Positions 57,020-64,000 of a DNA stretch of 64,000 bases are shown piece by piece. The position numbers and the translations under genes were made by a program. Source of the DNA: Palsa-465 sp963800475 (lineage in GTDB: Bacteria; Actinomycetota; Thermoleophilia; Solirubrobacterales; Solirubrobacteraceae); assembly GCA_963800475.1 (NCBI GenBank), contig CAWDAZ010000003.1, forward strand, positions 124,001-188,000, given 5' to 3'. A model generated the notes under the pieces. The model did not search any database. It had not been told where the DNA came from and saw only the letters and a list, made by a program, of their open reading frames with translations. Each line of letters begins with the position of its first letter. Position 1 is the stretch's first letter.

Positions 57020-57808
57020 GCGCTTCTCGGCCTGACCGGCGGCGATCTCGGACGCGACGCGCCCGCCGCCGATCTTGCGCTGGACGCTCGCGACGAGCTC
57101 CGGGGCGACGCTCGCGAACCCGGCTCCGAGCCGGAGTCCGAGCGGTGCGACGTCGAGCTCGGCGCGATTGCGCTCGACGGCATGGATCACCGCCGCCGCC
57201 ACCTGCTCGGGTGTGCGGGTGCCGACGCCGCGAGGCAGCTCCACCTGCGCGTCGGCGAACATGCCCGCGTCGCTGATGAAGCCCGGAAGCACGACCGACA
57301 CGCCGACGCCATGCGGCCGCAGGTCGGCCCGCAGGCCGAGCGCAAATCCCCGCAGGCCGAACTTGGTCGCCGAATAGACCGAGGAGGCGGGCGCAGCCGC
57401 CTTCCCCGCGAGCGACGAGATGAACACCATCTGTCCGCGCCCACGCGAGCACATCGCCGGTGCCAGCGCGCGCGCCAGCGCGATCGGGGCTCGAAGGTTC
57501 ACCTCGAGCATCCCATCGATCTGCTCCTGCGAGAGCTCGGTGAGCGCGCCGGATGCCGGGTTCGCGGCGTTGGCGACGAGCACGTCGACGTCGCCGGCCG
57601 CCTCGACCAGCCGCGCCAGGTCCTCGCGGTTAAGCAGATCGCAGACGACTGCCTGGCCGCCGACCTTCTGCGCGAGCGGCTCGAGCACGTCCGCCCGGCG
57701 CCCGCTCAGCACCAGGCTGGCGCCACGATCCGCGAACGCCTCTGCAATCGCCGCGCCGATCCCCCCGGTGGCGCCCGTCAGCAGCACTCTCCCGGCCACG
57801 AGTGTCAT
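57017..57808 (-). CDS. Short-chain dehydrogenase/reductase
   Basis: A 263-residue classical SDR: TGATGGIG nucleotide-binding motif, DVLVANAANP (NNAG-like), ISSLAGKAAAPASSVYSATK holding catalytic Ser, Tyr and Lys. Cofactor preference is probably NADP(H) because of Arg residues after strand 2 (SGRRAD). Substrate unknown. TATCGT (57820-57815) lies 6 nt before the ATG. Only 20 bp separate its start from miaA. Confidence 0.92.
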   Translation of the reverse strand: MTLVAGRVLLTGATGGIGAAIAEAFADRGASLVLSGRRADVLEPLAQKVGGQAVVCDLLNREDLARLVEAAGDVDVLVANAANPASGALTELSQEQIDGMLEVNLRAPIALARALAPAMCSRGRGQMVFISSLAGKAAAPASSVYSATKFGLRGFALGLRADLRPHGVGVSVVLPGFISDAGMFADAQVELPRGVGTRTPEQVAAAVIHAVERNRAELDVAPLGLRLGAGFASVAPELVASVQRKIGGGRVASEIAAGQAEKR

Positions 57809-57828
57809 GGCTCCACGATACTGGGCCG
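57809..57828. promoter_or_regulatory. 20-bp bidirectional promoter, SDR / miaA
   Basis: The whole gap between two divergent ATGs is 20 bp. It contains ACGATACT, which reads GATACT (57817-57822) on the plus strand, 6 nt from the miaA ATG, and TATCGT (57820-57815) on the minus strand, 6 nt from the SDR ATG. Both genes would be leaderless and their polymerases mutually exclusive. Confidence 0.55.
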
Positions 57829-58788
57829 ATGGCGCGAGCGGAGGTCATCGCCGTGTTCGGGCCGACCGGCGTCGGTAAGACCGGCGTCGCGATCGAGCTC
57901 GCCGAGCTGCTGCGAGCGTGCGGCGAAGATCCGGTCGCGGTGTCCGCCGATGCGCTGCAGGTCTACCAGGGCCTCGAGACGCTCACCGGGGCCGCCAACG
58001 GGCGCGAACGCGCCCGCCTCGAACATCGGCTGCTGTCGGTGGTGCCGGTGGACGCGTCGTTCAGCGCGGGGCAGTACGCGGAGCTCGCCCATGCGGAGGT
58101 CGACTCGCTGCTCGGCGCCGGGCGGCGGCCGATCGTCGTCGGCGGCACCGGTCTGTACCTGCGCGCGGCGCTGACCGATCTGAGCCTCAAGCCACCGCCG
58201 CCCGAGGGGGTACGCGAACGCTGGATCGACGAGCTCGAGCGCCGCGGCCCGCAGGCCCTCCATGCGCTGCTCGCGGAGCGCGCGCCGGCCGTCGCAGCGC
58301 GGATCGAGCGCGGCGACCGGCAGCGGATCGTGCGCGCGCTCGAGCTCCTGGACTCAGGCGAGCTCGACCCCTCCGACGCAAGCGACCCTGGTACGGAATC
58401 CGAGCTGTGGAGCGATGCGGTCAGGCGGCCGACGCTGCTGATCGGACTCGTCATGGACCGTGACCGGCTGTACGCCAGGATCGACGAGCGCGTCGAAGCG
58501 ATGCTCGCCGCCGGCGCCGAGGAGGAGGTGCGCCGCGCGAACGTGGCCGGAGCCTCGCTGACGGCGCGCAAGGCGCTCGGCTTCGAGGAGCTGCTGTCCG
58601 GCGACGTCGAGGGGATGAAGCGCCGCACCCGCAACTACGCGCGCCGGCAGCTCACCTGGATGCGCAAGCTGGCGGGGACCGAGACGATCGATGCCACCGA
58701 CCGGCCGGCCGCCGAGATCGCCGAGCGGATCGTCGAGCTGTGGGTCGCGCGGGCCGGAGCCACTCACGGCAGCGGCGTGAGCGGATAG
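57829..58788 (+). CDS. miaA: tRNA dimethylallyltransferase MiaA
   Basis: MiaA puts a dimethylallyl group on A37 of tRNAs, the substrate for MiaB. P-loop FGPTGVGKTGVA, VSADALQVYQGLETLTGA, IVVGGTGLYLRAALT and the late KALGFEELL and RRTRNYARRQLTWMRK motifs are all present; 319 residues is normal. ATG at 57829 is chosen because the P-loop strand starts there and a -10-like box lies 6 nt upstream. The 3' end overlaps the converging glycosyltransferase gene by 25 bp. Confidence 0.96.
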   Translation: MARAEVIAVFGPTGVGKTGVAIELAELLRACGEDPVAVSADALQVYQGLETLTGAANGRERARLEHRLLSVVPVDASFSAGQYAELAHAEVDSLLGAGRRPIVVGGTGLYLRAALTDLSLKPPPPEGVRERWIDELERRGPQALHALLAERAPAVAARIERGDRQRIVRALELLDSGELDPSDASDPGTESELWSDAVRRPTLLIGLVMDRDRLYARIDERVEAMLAAGAEEEVRRANVAGASLTARKALGFEELLSGDVEGMKRRTRNYARRQLTWMRKLAGTETIDATDRPAAEIAERIVELWVARAGATHGSGVSG

Positions 58789-60050
58789 AGCACCACCGCG
58801 GCCGCGACGACCGTCAGCGCCCACACGCCCAGCAGCCTCGGCCGGCGACGCAGGCGGGTCGCGAGCCAGGCCGCCGCGGCGTACAGACCGGGCATCACCA
58901 CCAGCATGTAGTAGATGTAGCTGGTCCGCTCCCAGACCAGGCTCAGCAGCAGGAACGGAACGAACGTGCCTAGGAACCACGCGACCGCGACCACCGCGAG
59001 CTCGCGGTCGGCAGCCGCGGCCCTCCTGAGTGCGACCCAGGCGGCGACACCGAGCGCAGGGAGCGCGACGAGCAGGATCGGTGGGCTGATCAGACCCAGG
59101 AAGTGGACCTCCGGGTGGACCGCGAACAGTCCGCCGCCTGGGCGCGCGGGGTTCACGTTCAGGTACACGATCGGCTTGTAGTCCACCAGCCACGCGAACG
59201 GGTACGAAGCGATTCCGCGCGGGCCGTGCGGGCTGGTCTGGCCCGCGGCGTAGCTGAGCATGTGCCCGAAATGCGCGAACGGCCCGCCACCGACCAGCTT
59301 GCTGACGGCGTAGTCATACGGTCGCGCGACCCGGTCGAGGATCGCGAGCAGGGCGAAGAACGTTACCGCGCCGGCAGCGCTCAGCTCGCCGAGCCTCGCA
59401 AGCCGCCCCCACACCAGCTCGCGCGAGCCCAGCCAGCGGAGCGCCTCGACGATCACCAGCACGAGCAGCACGTACACGGCGACGAGCTTCATGCAGGCGC
59501 CGATCCCGAGCACCACGCCCGCCGCCAGCGGGTGCCTGCGCAGGTACAGCGCAGCCCCCCACACCATCGGCGCGAGCGCATACACGTCGAGCGTCGCGAT
59601 CCGGCCGTGAACCACGAACAGGTTGTCGGCGGCCATCAAAGCGGCGGCGCCGAGCGCCGTCCACGGACCGCCGCCCGCCGAGCGCACGAGCGCGAACATC
59701 CCGGCGATCGCAAGCGTTCCGAACAGCAGGCTCCCCAGCCGCCACGCGAACGGGCCGTCCCCGAACAGCTCGATCGACCCTGCGATCACGAGCTTCGCAA
59801 GCTGGGGGTGCTCGGCGTTCGGATCGACGCCGAGTGGTGCGGCGGCGTACGTCGCGCTGGACGGCGGATGGACTCCGGCGATCACCCGCGCGGCGTTGAC
59901 GTAGTAGTTCTCGTCGAACACGAGCACGTGGTCCGAGGCGCTCCGGCACGGCGACCGGCACGGATCGCCGAGCCATGCGGCGCGCATCGCGAACGAGACC
60001 ACGCACAGGGCGACCAGCAGCGGGATCGGGCGGAGGAGAGCTCGGGCCAT
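58764..60050 (-). CDS. GT39/PMT-type membrane glycosyltransferase
   Basis: A 428-residue protein with about ten membrane helices. The first loop has VFDENYYVNAAR, then DPNAEHPQLAKLVIAGSIELFGDGPFAWRLGSLLFG, which matches the Asp-Glu and HP(P)LGKL motifs of protein O-mannosyltransferases (PMT). Such enzymes transfer mannose from a polyprenyl-phosphate donor to exported proteins; other substrates are possible in the superfamily. TAGCGT (60066-60061) lies 10 nt before the ATG and abuts the -10 box of dapF on the other strand. Confidence 0.85.
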   Translation of the reverse strand: MARALLRPIPLLVALCVVSFAMRAAWLGDPCRSPCRSASDHVLVFDENYYVNAARVIAGVHPPSSATYAAAPLGVDPNAEHPQLAKLVIAGSIELFGDGPFAWRLGSLLFGTLAIAGMFALVRSAGGGPWTALGAAALMAADNLFVVHGRIATLDVYALAPMVWGAALYLRRHPLAAGVVLGIGACMKLVAVYVLLVLVIVEALRWLGSRELVWGRLARLGELSAAGAVTFFALLAILDRVARPYDYAVSKLVGGGPFAHFGHMLSYAAGQTSPHGPRGIASYPFAWLVDYKPIVYLNVNPARPGGGLFAVHPEVHFLGLISPPILLVALPALGVAAWVALRRAAAADRELAVVAVAWFLGTFVPFLLLSLVWERTSYIYYMLVVMPGLYAAAAWLATRLRRRPRLLGVWALTVVAAAVVLYPLTPLP

Positions 60051-60080
60051 CGAAGGCGCGACGCTATACCCTCACCCGCC
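60051..60080. promoter_or_regulatory. 30-bp bidirectional promoter, PMT gene / dapF
   Basis: TAGCGT on the minus strand (60066-60061) and TACCCT on the plus strand (60067-60072) are directly adjacent. They lie 10 nt and 8 nt from the two start codons. No ribosome binding site fits on either side, so both genes appear leaderless. Confidence 0.5.
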
Positions 60081-60932
60081 GTGAACTTCGAGAAGTGGCA
60101 GGCGCTCGGCAACGACTATCTGATCGTCGAGGCCGACGCGCTCCCGTTCGAGCTGACGCCAGCCAGGATCCAGGCGATCTGTGCGCCGCGGACGGGCGTC
60201 GCCGCCGACGGGATCCTGCTGCTCTCGGCGCCCGAGCGCGAGGGTGTTGTCGCGCGGCTGCGGATCTTCAACCCCGACGGGTCCGAGGCGGAGGTGTCGG
60301 GCAACGGCGCCCGCGAGGCGGTGCTGTACATGCGCCGCAACGGGTGGACCGATGCCGACACGTTCTCGATCGAGACCGCCGCGGGCGAGCTGCGGCCGAC
60401 GCTGACCTCGGCGACCACGGCGACGACCGACATGGGCACCGCCCGTCTCGAGAGCGACGACTACCCGACGGGCGCCGCCGATGGAAGGGGCGAGCTGACC
60501 GCGGGCGGCGTCACGTGGCGCTTTCAGCACGTACAGGTCGGAAACCCGCAGTGCGCAATCCGAGTGGAGGACGAGCGCGAGCTGCTGGACCTCGAGCTCG
60601 GGAAAATCGGGCCGCAGATCGAGCATCAGACGCTGTTCCCGAACCGGACCAACGTGTCCTGGTTCACGCCGCTCGGACCGCGACGGATCCGCGCGCGGAT
60701 CTTCGAGCGGGGGGCGGGGGAAACCTCATCAAGCGGCACCGGCGCGACGGGCGCAGCGGTGGCCCACGTGCTGAGTGGCGGGGCCTCGCCCGTGACGGTC
60801 GTTCTCGACGGCGGCGAGCTCGAGGTGGAAGTCGGGGAGGACCTGCACATCAACCTGACAGGGTGGGCCGTCCCGGTGTTCCGGGGCGCGCTCGCCCCGG
60901 ACTTCGTGGAGGCACTGCATGAGATCGAGTAG
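60081..60932 (+). CDS. dapF: DapF-family protein lacking the catalytic cysteines
   Basis: A 283-residue protein with the two-domain diaminopimelate epimerase fold: FEKWQALGNDYLIVE, AADGILLLS, RIFNPDGSEAEVSGNGAR, FPNRTNVSW and ARIFERGAGET. In normal DapF the general acid/base pair is Cys in GNGxRC and Cys in GETxxCGSGA, with His in GNPH. Here the positions are E79, S218 and Q157. All three codons are unambiguous. Either the enzyme uses a different mechanism or it has another reaction. GTG at 60081 is chosen for fold start and the -10 box 8 nt upstream. It overlaps a DapL-like aminotransferase gene by 14 bp, so a link to diaminopimelate metabolism remains likely. Confidence 0.88.
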   Translation: MNFEKWQALGNDYLIVEADALPFELTPARIQAICAPRTGVAADGILLLSAPEREGVVARLRIFNPDGSEAEVSGNGAREAVLYMRRNGWTDADTFSIETAAGELRPTLTSATTATTDMGTARLESDDYPTGAADGRGELTAGGVTWRFQHVQVGNPQCAIRVEDERELLDLELGKIGPQIEHQTLFPNRTNVSWFTPLGPRRIRARIFERGAGETSSSGTGATGAAVAHVLSGGASPVTVVLDGGELEVEVGEDLHINLTGWAVPVFRGALAPDFVEALHEIE

Positions 60933-62079
60933 GCGGCTTGAGAAGATCCCCCCGTACCTGTTCGCGGAGCTCGAGCGAAAGATCGCGGCCAAGCGCGCCG
61001 CCGGAATCGACGTGATCAGCCTCGGGATCGGCGACCCCGACATGCCGACGTTCGAGCCGATCGTGGCCGCCGCCCAGCGGGCGGTCGCCGATCCATCGAC
61101 GCACGGATATCCCACCAACCGCGGCCGCCAGGAGTTCCGCGACGCGGTCGCGCGCTTCTACGCCAGGCGCTTCGGCGTCGAGCTCGACCCCGTTGATGAA
61201 GTTATGCCGGCGATCGGGGCCAAGGAGTGCATCTTCAACCTGAACCTAGCGTTCCTCGACCCCGGCGACGTGGCGCTCGCGTCCGATCCCGGCTACCCCG
61301 TGTACACGAGCGGCCCCCTGATCGCGGGCGCCGAGCCGGTGGTGATGCCGCTCGAGCCCGAGCTCGGTTTCGCTCCCGACCTCGACGCGATTCCTGAAGC
61401 GGCTCTGGACCGCGCACGGATCATGTACCTCAACTACCCGAACAACCCCACCGGCGCGATCGTTCCCGAGGGGCTGTTCGAGCGGGTCGTGGAGCTCGCC
61501 CGTGAGCACGAGCTGCTCGTCGTCCACGACAACGCCTACAGCGAGACCACCTACGACGGCTACGTCGCGCCGTCGTTCCTGCAGACGCCCGGCGCCAAGG
61601 ACGTCGGCGTCGAGGTGTTCTCGCTGTCGAAGGGCTACAACATGACCGGCTGGCGGTGCGCGGCGATCGTCGGCAACCCGGAGGCGATCGAGCACTACTG
61701 GCGGCTCAAGTCGAACGTCGACTCAGGGCTGTTCGAGGCCGTGCAGCTCGCGGGAGCCGCCGCGCTCGGTCCCGAGCTCGACGCGCAGGTGCAGGGGATG
61801 AACGAGCTGTACCGGCGCAGGCGCGACCTCGTCTGCGACGCGCTCGCGGATGCCGGCGTCGAGGTGCGCAGGCCGAAGGGGACGATCTATGTGTGGGCGC
61901 CGGTGCCCGACGGGTTCTCGTCCTCGGCGGCGTACTGCGAGCACGTCCTCGAGCAGGCGGCGGTGGTGATCTCACCGGGGGAGGCCTACGGGCCGAGCGG
62001 CGCGGGCTTCTTTCGGATCTCGCTGACGACTCCCGACGACCGCCTGGCAGAGGCGGTCGAGCGCTTGCGCGGGCTCTGA
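60919..62079 (+). CDS. dapL: LL-diaminopimelate aminotransferase-like PLP enzyme
   Basis: A 386-residue fold type I aminotransferase. The N-terminal IPPYLFAELERKIAAKRAAG and VISLGIGDPDMPT are typical of the DapL group; the PLP lysine is in VFSLSKGYNMTGWR; further motifs are YLNYPNNPTGA, VHDNAYSETTYDGY and the substrate-carboxylate Arg in FFRISLT. DapL makes LL-diaminopimelate directly from tetrahydrodipicolinate and glutamate, bypassing the succinylase route. It is translationally coupled to dapF. The class is close to other acyl-alpha aminotransferases, so the specificity is supported mainly by context (dapF here, dapA and dapB in the window). Confidence 0.87.
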   Translation: MRSSRRLEKIPPYLFAELERKIAAKRAAGIDVISLGIGDPDMPTFEPIVAAAQRAVADPSTHGYPTNRGRQEFRDAVARFYARRFGVELDPVDEVMPAIGAKECIFNLNLAFLDPGDVALASDPGYPVYTSGPLIAGAEPVVMPLEPELGFAPDLDAIPEAALDRARIMYLNYPNNPTGAIVPEGLFERVVELAREHELLVVHDNAYSETTYDGYVAPSFLQTPGAKDVGVEVFSLSKGYNMTGWRCAAIVGNPEAIEHYWRLKSNVDSGLFEAVQLAGAAALGPELDAQVQGMNELYRRRRDLVCDALADAGVEVRRPKGTIYVWAPVPDGFSSSAAYCEHVLEQAAVVISPGEAYGPSGAGFFRISLTTPDDRLAEAVERLRGL

Positions 62080-62155
62080 TCGGCGCCGCGGCCCGGGGGT
62101 ATGCTTGCGCTCGCCGGGGACCGCAACAGCGCCAACGACGAAACGGAGTCTCGAG

Positions 62156-62479
62156 ATGAGGGCAAGGCGGGTAGGAAGAGGGCTGGGCGTTGCGGTGGCC
62201 GCCGTGGTGCCGGCGATCGCGGTGGCCGGGTGCGCGACCACGATCGATAACGGCAAGGCCGAGCAGCTGATCCGCAACTCGATCAACTCGACGGGTCACG
62301 CGAAGGTGAAATCGGTCAGCTGCCCGAGCGGCGTGACCGCCAAGGCCGGCGGGACGTTCACCTGTCAGCTGACCGTGACGACGCCGGACGGGGCGACCCA
62401 CAGCGGTAGCGTGACCCTGCACATGACCGACAGCAAGGGTCATGTCGAGGCGGGCGGCTCGGACTTCCACGTCCAGTAG
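62156..62479 (+). CDS. DUF4333 lipoprotein
   Basis: A 107-residue exported lipoprotein. The signal peptide (RRVGRGLGVAVAAVVPAIAVAGC) ends in a lipobox VAGC; the mature domain of about 80 residues matches DUF4333, with two cysteines (SCPSGVTAKAGGTFTCQLT) that probably form a disulfide. Function unknown; common in Actinomycetota. ATG at 62156 is chosen as start of the signal peptide with ACGGAG upstream. TATGCT (62099-62104) may be the -10 box. Confidence 0.85.
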   Translation: MRARRVGRGLGVAVAAVVPAIAVAGCATTIDNGKAEQLIRNSINSTGHAKVKSVSCPSGVTAKAGGTFTCQLTVTTPDGATHSGSVTLHMTDSKGHVEAGGSDFHVQ

Positions 62480-62517
62480 CCGCTGAGCCCGGCGGGCTTC
62501 GGGGCTACCATCAGGGC

Positions 62518-63843
62518 GTGCAGCGAAGCCGCCACGGGCGGAGCAGAGCAACCAATTCTTCGAACGGGCAGCGGCCCCAGGGCCGCGCGCGCCAGCGTGC
62601 ATACCTCGTCGCGGCGCTCCCGGATCGCGAGGACGAGACGCTCGACGAGCTGGGCGAGCTGTTGCGGACGGCCGGCGTCGCCGCGGTCGGGTCGCTCGTC
62701 CAGCACCGCGACTACCCGCACCCGAACAGCTACCTCGGACCGGGCAAGCTCGATGAGCTGAAGGCCGAGATCGCGCGCTCGGACGCAAACCTCGTCGCGT
62801 GCGACGACGAGCTCTCGCCGCGGCAGGAGCGCAACCTCGAGAAGGCGCTCGGCGTGCCGGTGATCGACCGCACCGCGATCATCCTCGACATCTTCGCCGC
62901 GCACGCGCACACCGCCGAGGGAAAGCTGCAGGTCGAGCTCGCACAGCTCGAGTACAACCTCGCCCGCATGCGCGGGCTGTGGTCTCATCTCGAGCGCCTC
63001 GGCGCGGGCCGGATCGACGGCGGGATCGGCACCCGGGGCCCGGGCGAGACGCAGATCGAGACCGACCGGCGCCTGGCGCGTGACCGGATCTCCGCGTTGC
63101 GCCGGAAGCTCGCACGCGTGCACGCCAGCCGCGAGGTGATGCGGGCAGAGCGCGAGCGCGCACACCTGCCGGCCGTCGCGCTCGCCGGGTACACCAACGC
63201 CGGCAAGTCGACGCTCCTGAACGCGCTGACGGGCGCGACCGTAGGAGTCGGCCAGCGGCTGTTCCACACGCTGGACCCGACCACCCGGGTGCTGCGCGCC
63301 GGCGGGCGCAATTACCTCCTGACCGACACCGTCGGCTTCATCCGCAAGCTGCCCCACCAGCTCGTCGACGCGTTCGGCGCGACGCTCGAGGAGACGCGGC
63401 TCGCCGACCTGATCCTCCACGTGGTCGACGCTTCGGCGAGCGAGGAGGAGCTGATCGCGATGACGCGCGCCGTGCACGACGTACTGAACGAGATCGGCGC
63501 GGACACAGCCACGCAGGTGCTGGTGCTCTCGAAGGCCGATCAGGTCGACGACGGGCGCCGCCGCGAGCTGTCGCTGCGCCACCCGAACGCGGTGCTCGTC
63601 TCCGCGCTCACGGGGGAGGGGATCGACGCTCTGATCGAGCGGATCGCGGCGGAGTTCGCAAGGACGCTGCGCGATGTGGAGCTGCTGATCCCTTACGAGG
63701 AAGGGGGGCAGCTGGCCGAGCTACACGACGTGTCTGGCGAGCTCGATCGCGAGGACACCGCCGACGGCGTCATCGTGAAGGCCCGGCTTCCGGCGGGCGT
63801 TGCGGCCCGCTACGAGCGGTTTGCGACCGGCGCGCGAACGTGA
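62518..63843 (+). CDS. hflX: Ribosome-associated GTPase HflX
   Basis: HflX splits stalled ribosomes under stress. The 441-residue protein shows the N-terminal HflX domain (VQHRDYPHPNSYLGPGKLDEL, GVPVIDRTAIILDIFAAHAHTAEGKLQVELAQL), the linker GTRGPGETQIETDRR, and the G domain with GYTNAGKSTLLN, DTVGFIRKLPH and LSKAD in place of NKxD. TACCAT (62506-62511) lies 6 nt before the GTG and no ribosome binding site is visible. The last base pairs overlap the dut start (GTGA). Confidence 0.95.
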   Translation: MQRSRHGRSRATNSSNGQRPQGRARQRAYLVAALPDREDETLDELGELLRTAGVAAVGSLVQHRDYPHPNSYLGPGKLDELKAEIARSDANLVACDDELSPRQERNLEKALGVPVIDRTAIILDIFAAHAHTAEGKLQVELAQLEYNLARMRGLWSHLERLGAGRIDGGIGTRGPGETQIETDRRLARDRISALRRKLARVHASREVMRAERERAHLPAVALAGYTNAGKSTLLNALTGATVGVGQRLFHTLDPTTRVLRAGGRNYLLTDTVGFIRKLPHQLVDAFGATLEETRLADLILHVVDASASEEELIAMTRAVHDVLNEIGADTATQVLVLSKADQVDDGRRRELSLRHPNAVLVSALTGEGIDALIERIAAEFARTLRDVELLIPYEEGGQLAELHDVSGELDREDTADGVIVKARLPAGVAARYERFATGART

Positions 63844-64000
63844 GGGTCACGCGTCTGGACTCCCGCGCGCGGCTGCCGTCCCGCGCATACGACCACGACG
63901 CCGGCTTCGACCTGTATGCGCTCGAGCCGCGCCGGCTGACTCCCGGCGGCCGCGGTGCGGTGGGCACAGGGATCGCCGTCGAGATCCCCGCGGGGCAGGC
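63840..64000 (+). CDS. dut: dUTP diphosphatase, 5' part only
   Basis: The window ends after about 53 codons. RLPSRAYDHDAGFDLYA contains dUTPase motif 1 (DAGxDLYA), and GGRGAVGTGIAVEIPAG fits the next strand region. dUTPase hydrolyses dUTP to dUMP, keeping uracil out of DNA. GTG at 63840 overlaps the hflX stop by 4 bp, so the two are co-translated. Confidence 0.9.
   Translation, partial: MRVTRLDSRARLPSRAYDHDAGFDLYALEPRRLTPGGRGAVGTGIAVEIPAGQ

Noticed and set aside
1..64000. tRNA, rRNA, CRISPR arrays, insertion sequences or prophage
   Set aside because: I read the intergenic regions on both strands and saw no T-arm consensus, regularly spaced repeats, transposase motifs or phage genes. A tRNA scan was not possible here.

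Overview
The window is a GC-rich, densely packed bacterial chromosome segment. Genes use ATG, GTG and a few TTG starts, many neighbours overlap by 4 bp, and many start codons lie only 6-12 nt after a TANNNT-like -10 box, which suggests leaderless mRNAs. Gene content and order (rimP-nusA-infB-DUF503-rbfA-nrnA-truB-ribF-rpsO, pnp-M16 peptidase-dapB, dapA-rnj, ftsK-rodZ-cinA-thpR, recA-recX-rny, miaB, miaA, dapF-dapL, hflX-dut) point to Actinomycetota. A deep-branching class such as Thermoleophilia (Solirubrobacterales) is my best guess. This is inferred from gene content and order; no 16S rRNA gene is present. I saw no tRNA, rRNA, CRISPR array or insertion sequence. The only mobile element is an intein.

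Layout. 1-2.3 kb: the 3' end of a transglutaminase-type membrane protein, then a TPR protein. 2.25-10.4 kb: the transcription/translation cluster (rimP, nusA, infB, DUF503, rbfA, DHH phosphoesterase, truB, ribF, rpsO), headed by a leader that contains a Rho-independent terminator and so looks like an attenuator. 10.4-13.6 kb: a peroxiredoxin and a DsbA-like protein coupled to rpsO, then an MFS exporter/TetR pair with two operator palindromes. 13.7-18.1 kb: pnp with a leader hairpin, M16 peptidase, dapB. 18.2-21.0 kb (minus): a three-gene unit of a degenerate polysaccharide-deacetylase-like protein, a CtaG-family membrane protein and an R2-like oxidase. 21.1-25.8 kb: dapA-rnj, then a two-component system on the minus strand. 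25.9-31.1 kb: ftsK, rodZ-like, cinA, thpR. 31.1-39.4 kb: accessory block splitting thpR from recA (two membrane proteins, cupin, UspA, MarR-GNAT fusion, glutamine-synthetase-like enzyme, secreted GH31, small membrane protein). 39.7-43.1 kb: recA, recX, rny. 43.3-47.1 kb: secreted glutamic peptidase, cytochrome-b-like protein, second two-component system. 47.1-53.8 kb: miaB, two tandem alpha/beta hydrolases, a secreted DUF1906 protein, an XRE regulator divergent from a lactonase-like metallohydrolase. 53.9-57.8 kb: intein-split radical SAM protein with a LexA-like box at its start codon, MscS channel, SDR. 57.8-64 kb: miaA, PMT-type glycosyltransferase, dapF-dapL, lipoprotein, hflX and the start of dut.

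The genes form several functional groups: RNA synthesis, maturation and decay (nusA, infB, rbfA, truB, pnp, rnj, rny, miaA, miaB, hflX); lysine and cell-wall diaminopimelate synthesis (dapA, dapB, dapF, dapL); DNA repair and segregation (recA, recX, ftsK, and the LexA-boxed radical SAM protein).

Most noteworthy: a DapF-family protein lacking both catalytic cysteines and the usual GNPH histidine beside a DapL-type aminotransferase; a putative attenuator ahead of rimP-nusA-infB; a recX with no canonical start codon; a deacetylase-like protein with two of three metal ligands changed; two very short bidirectional promoters; and perfect operator palindromes beside three regulators.
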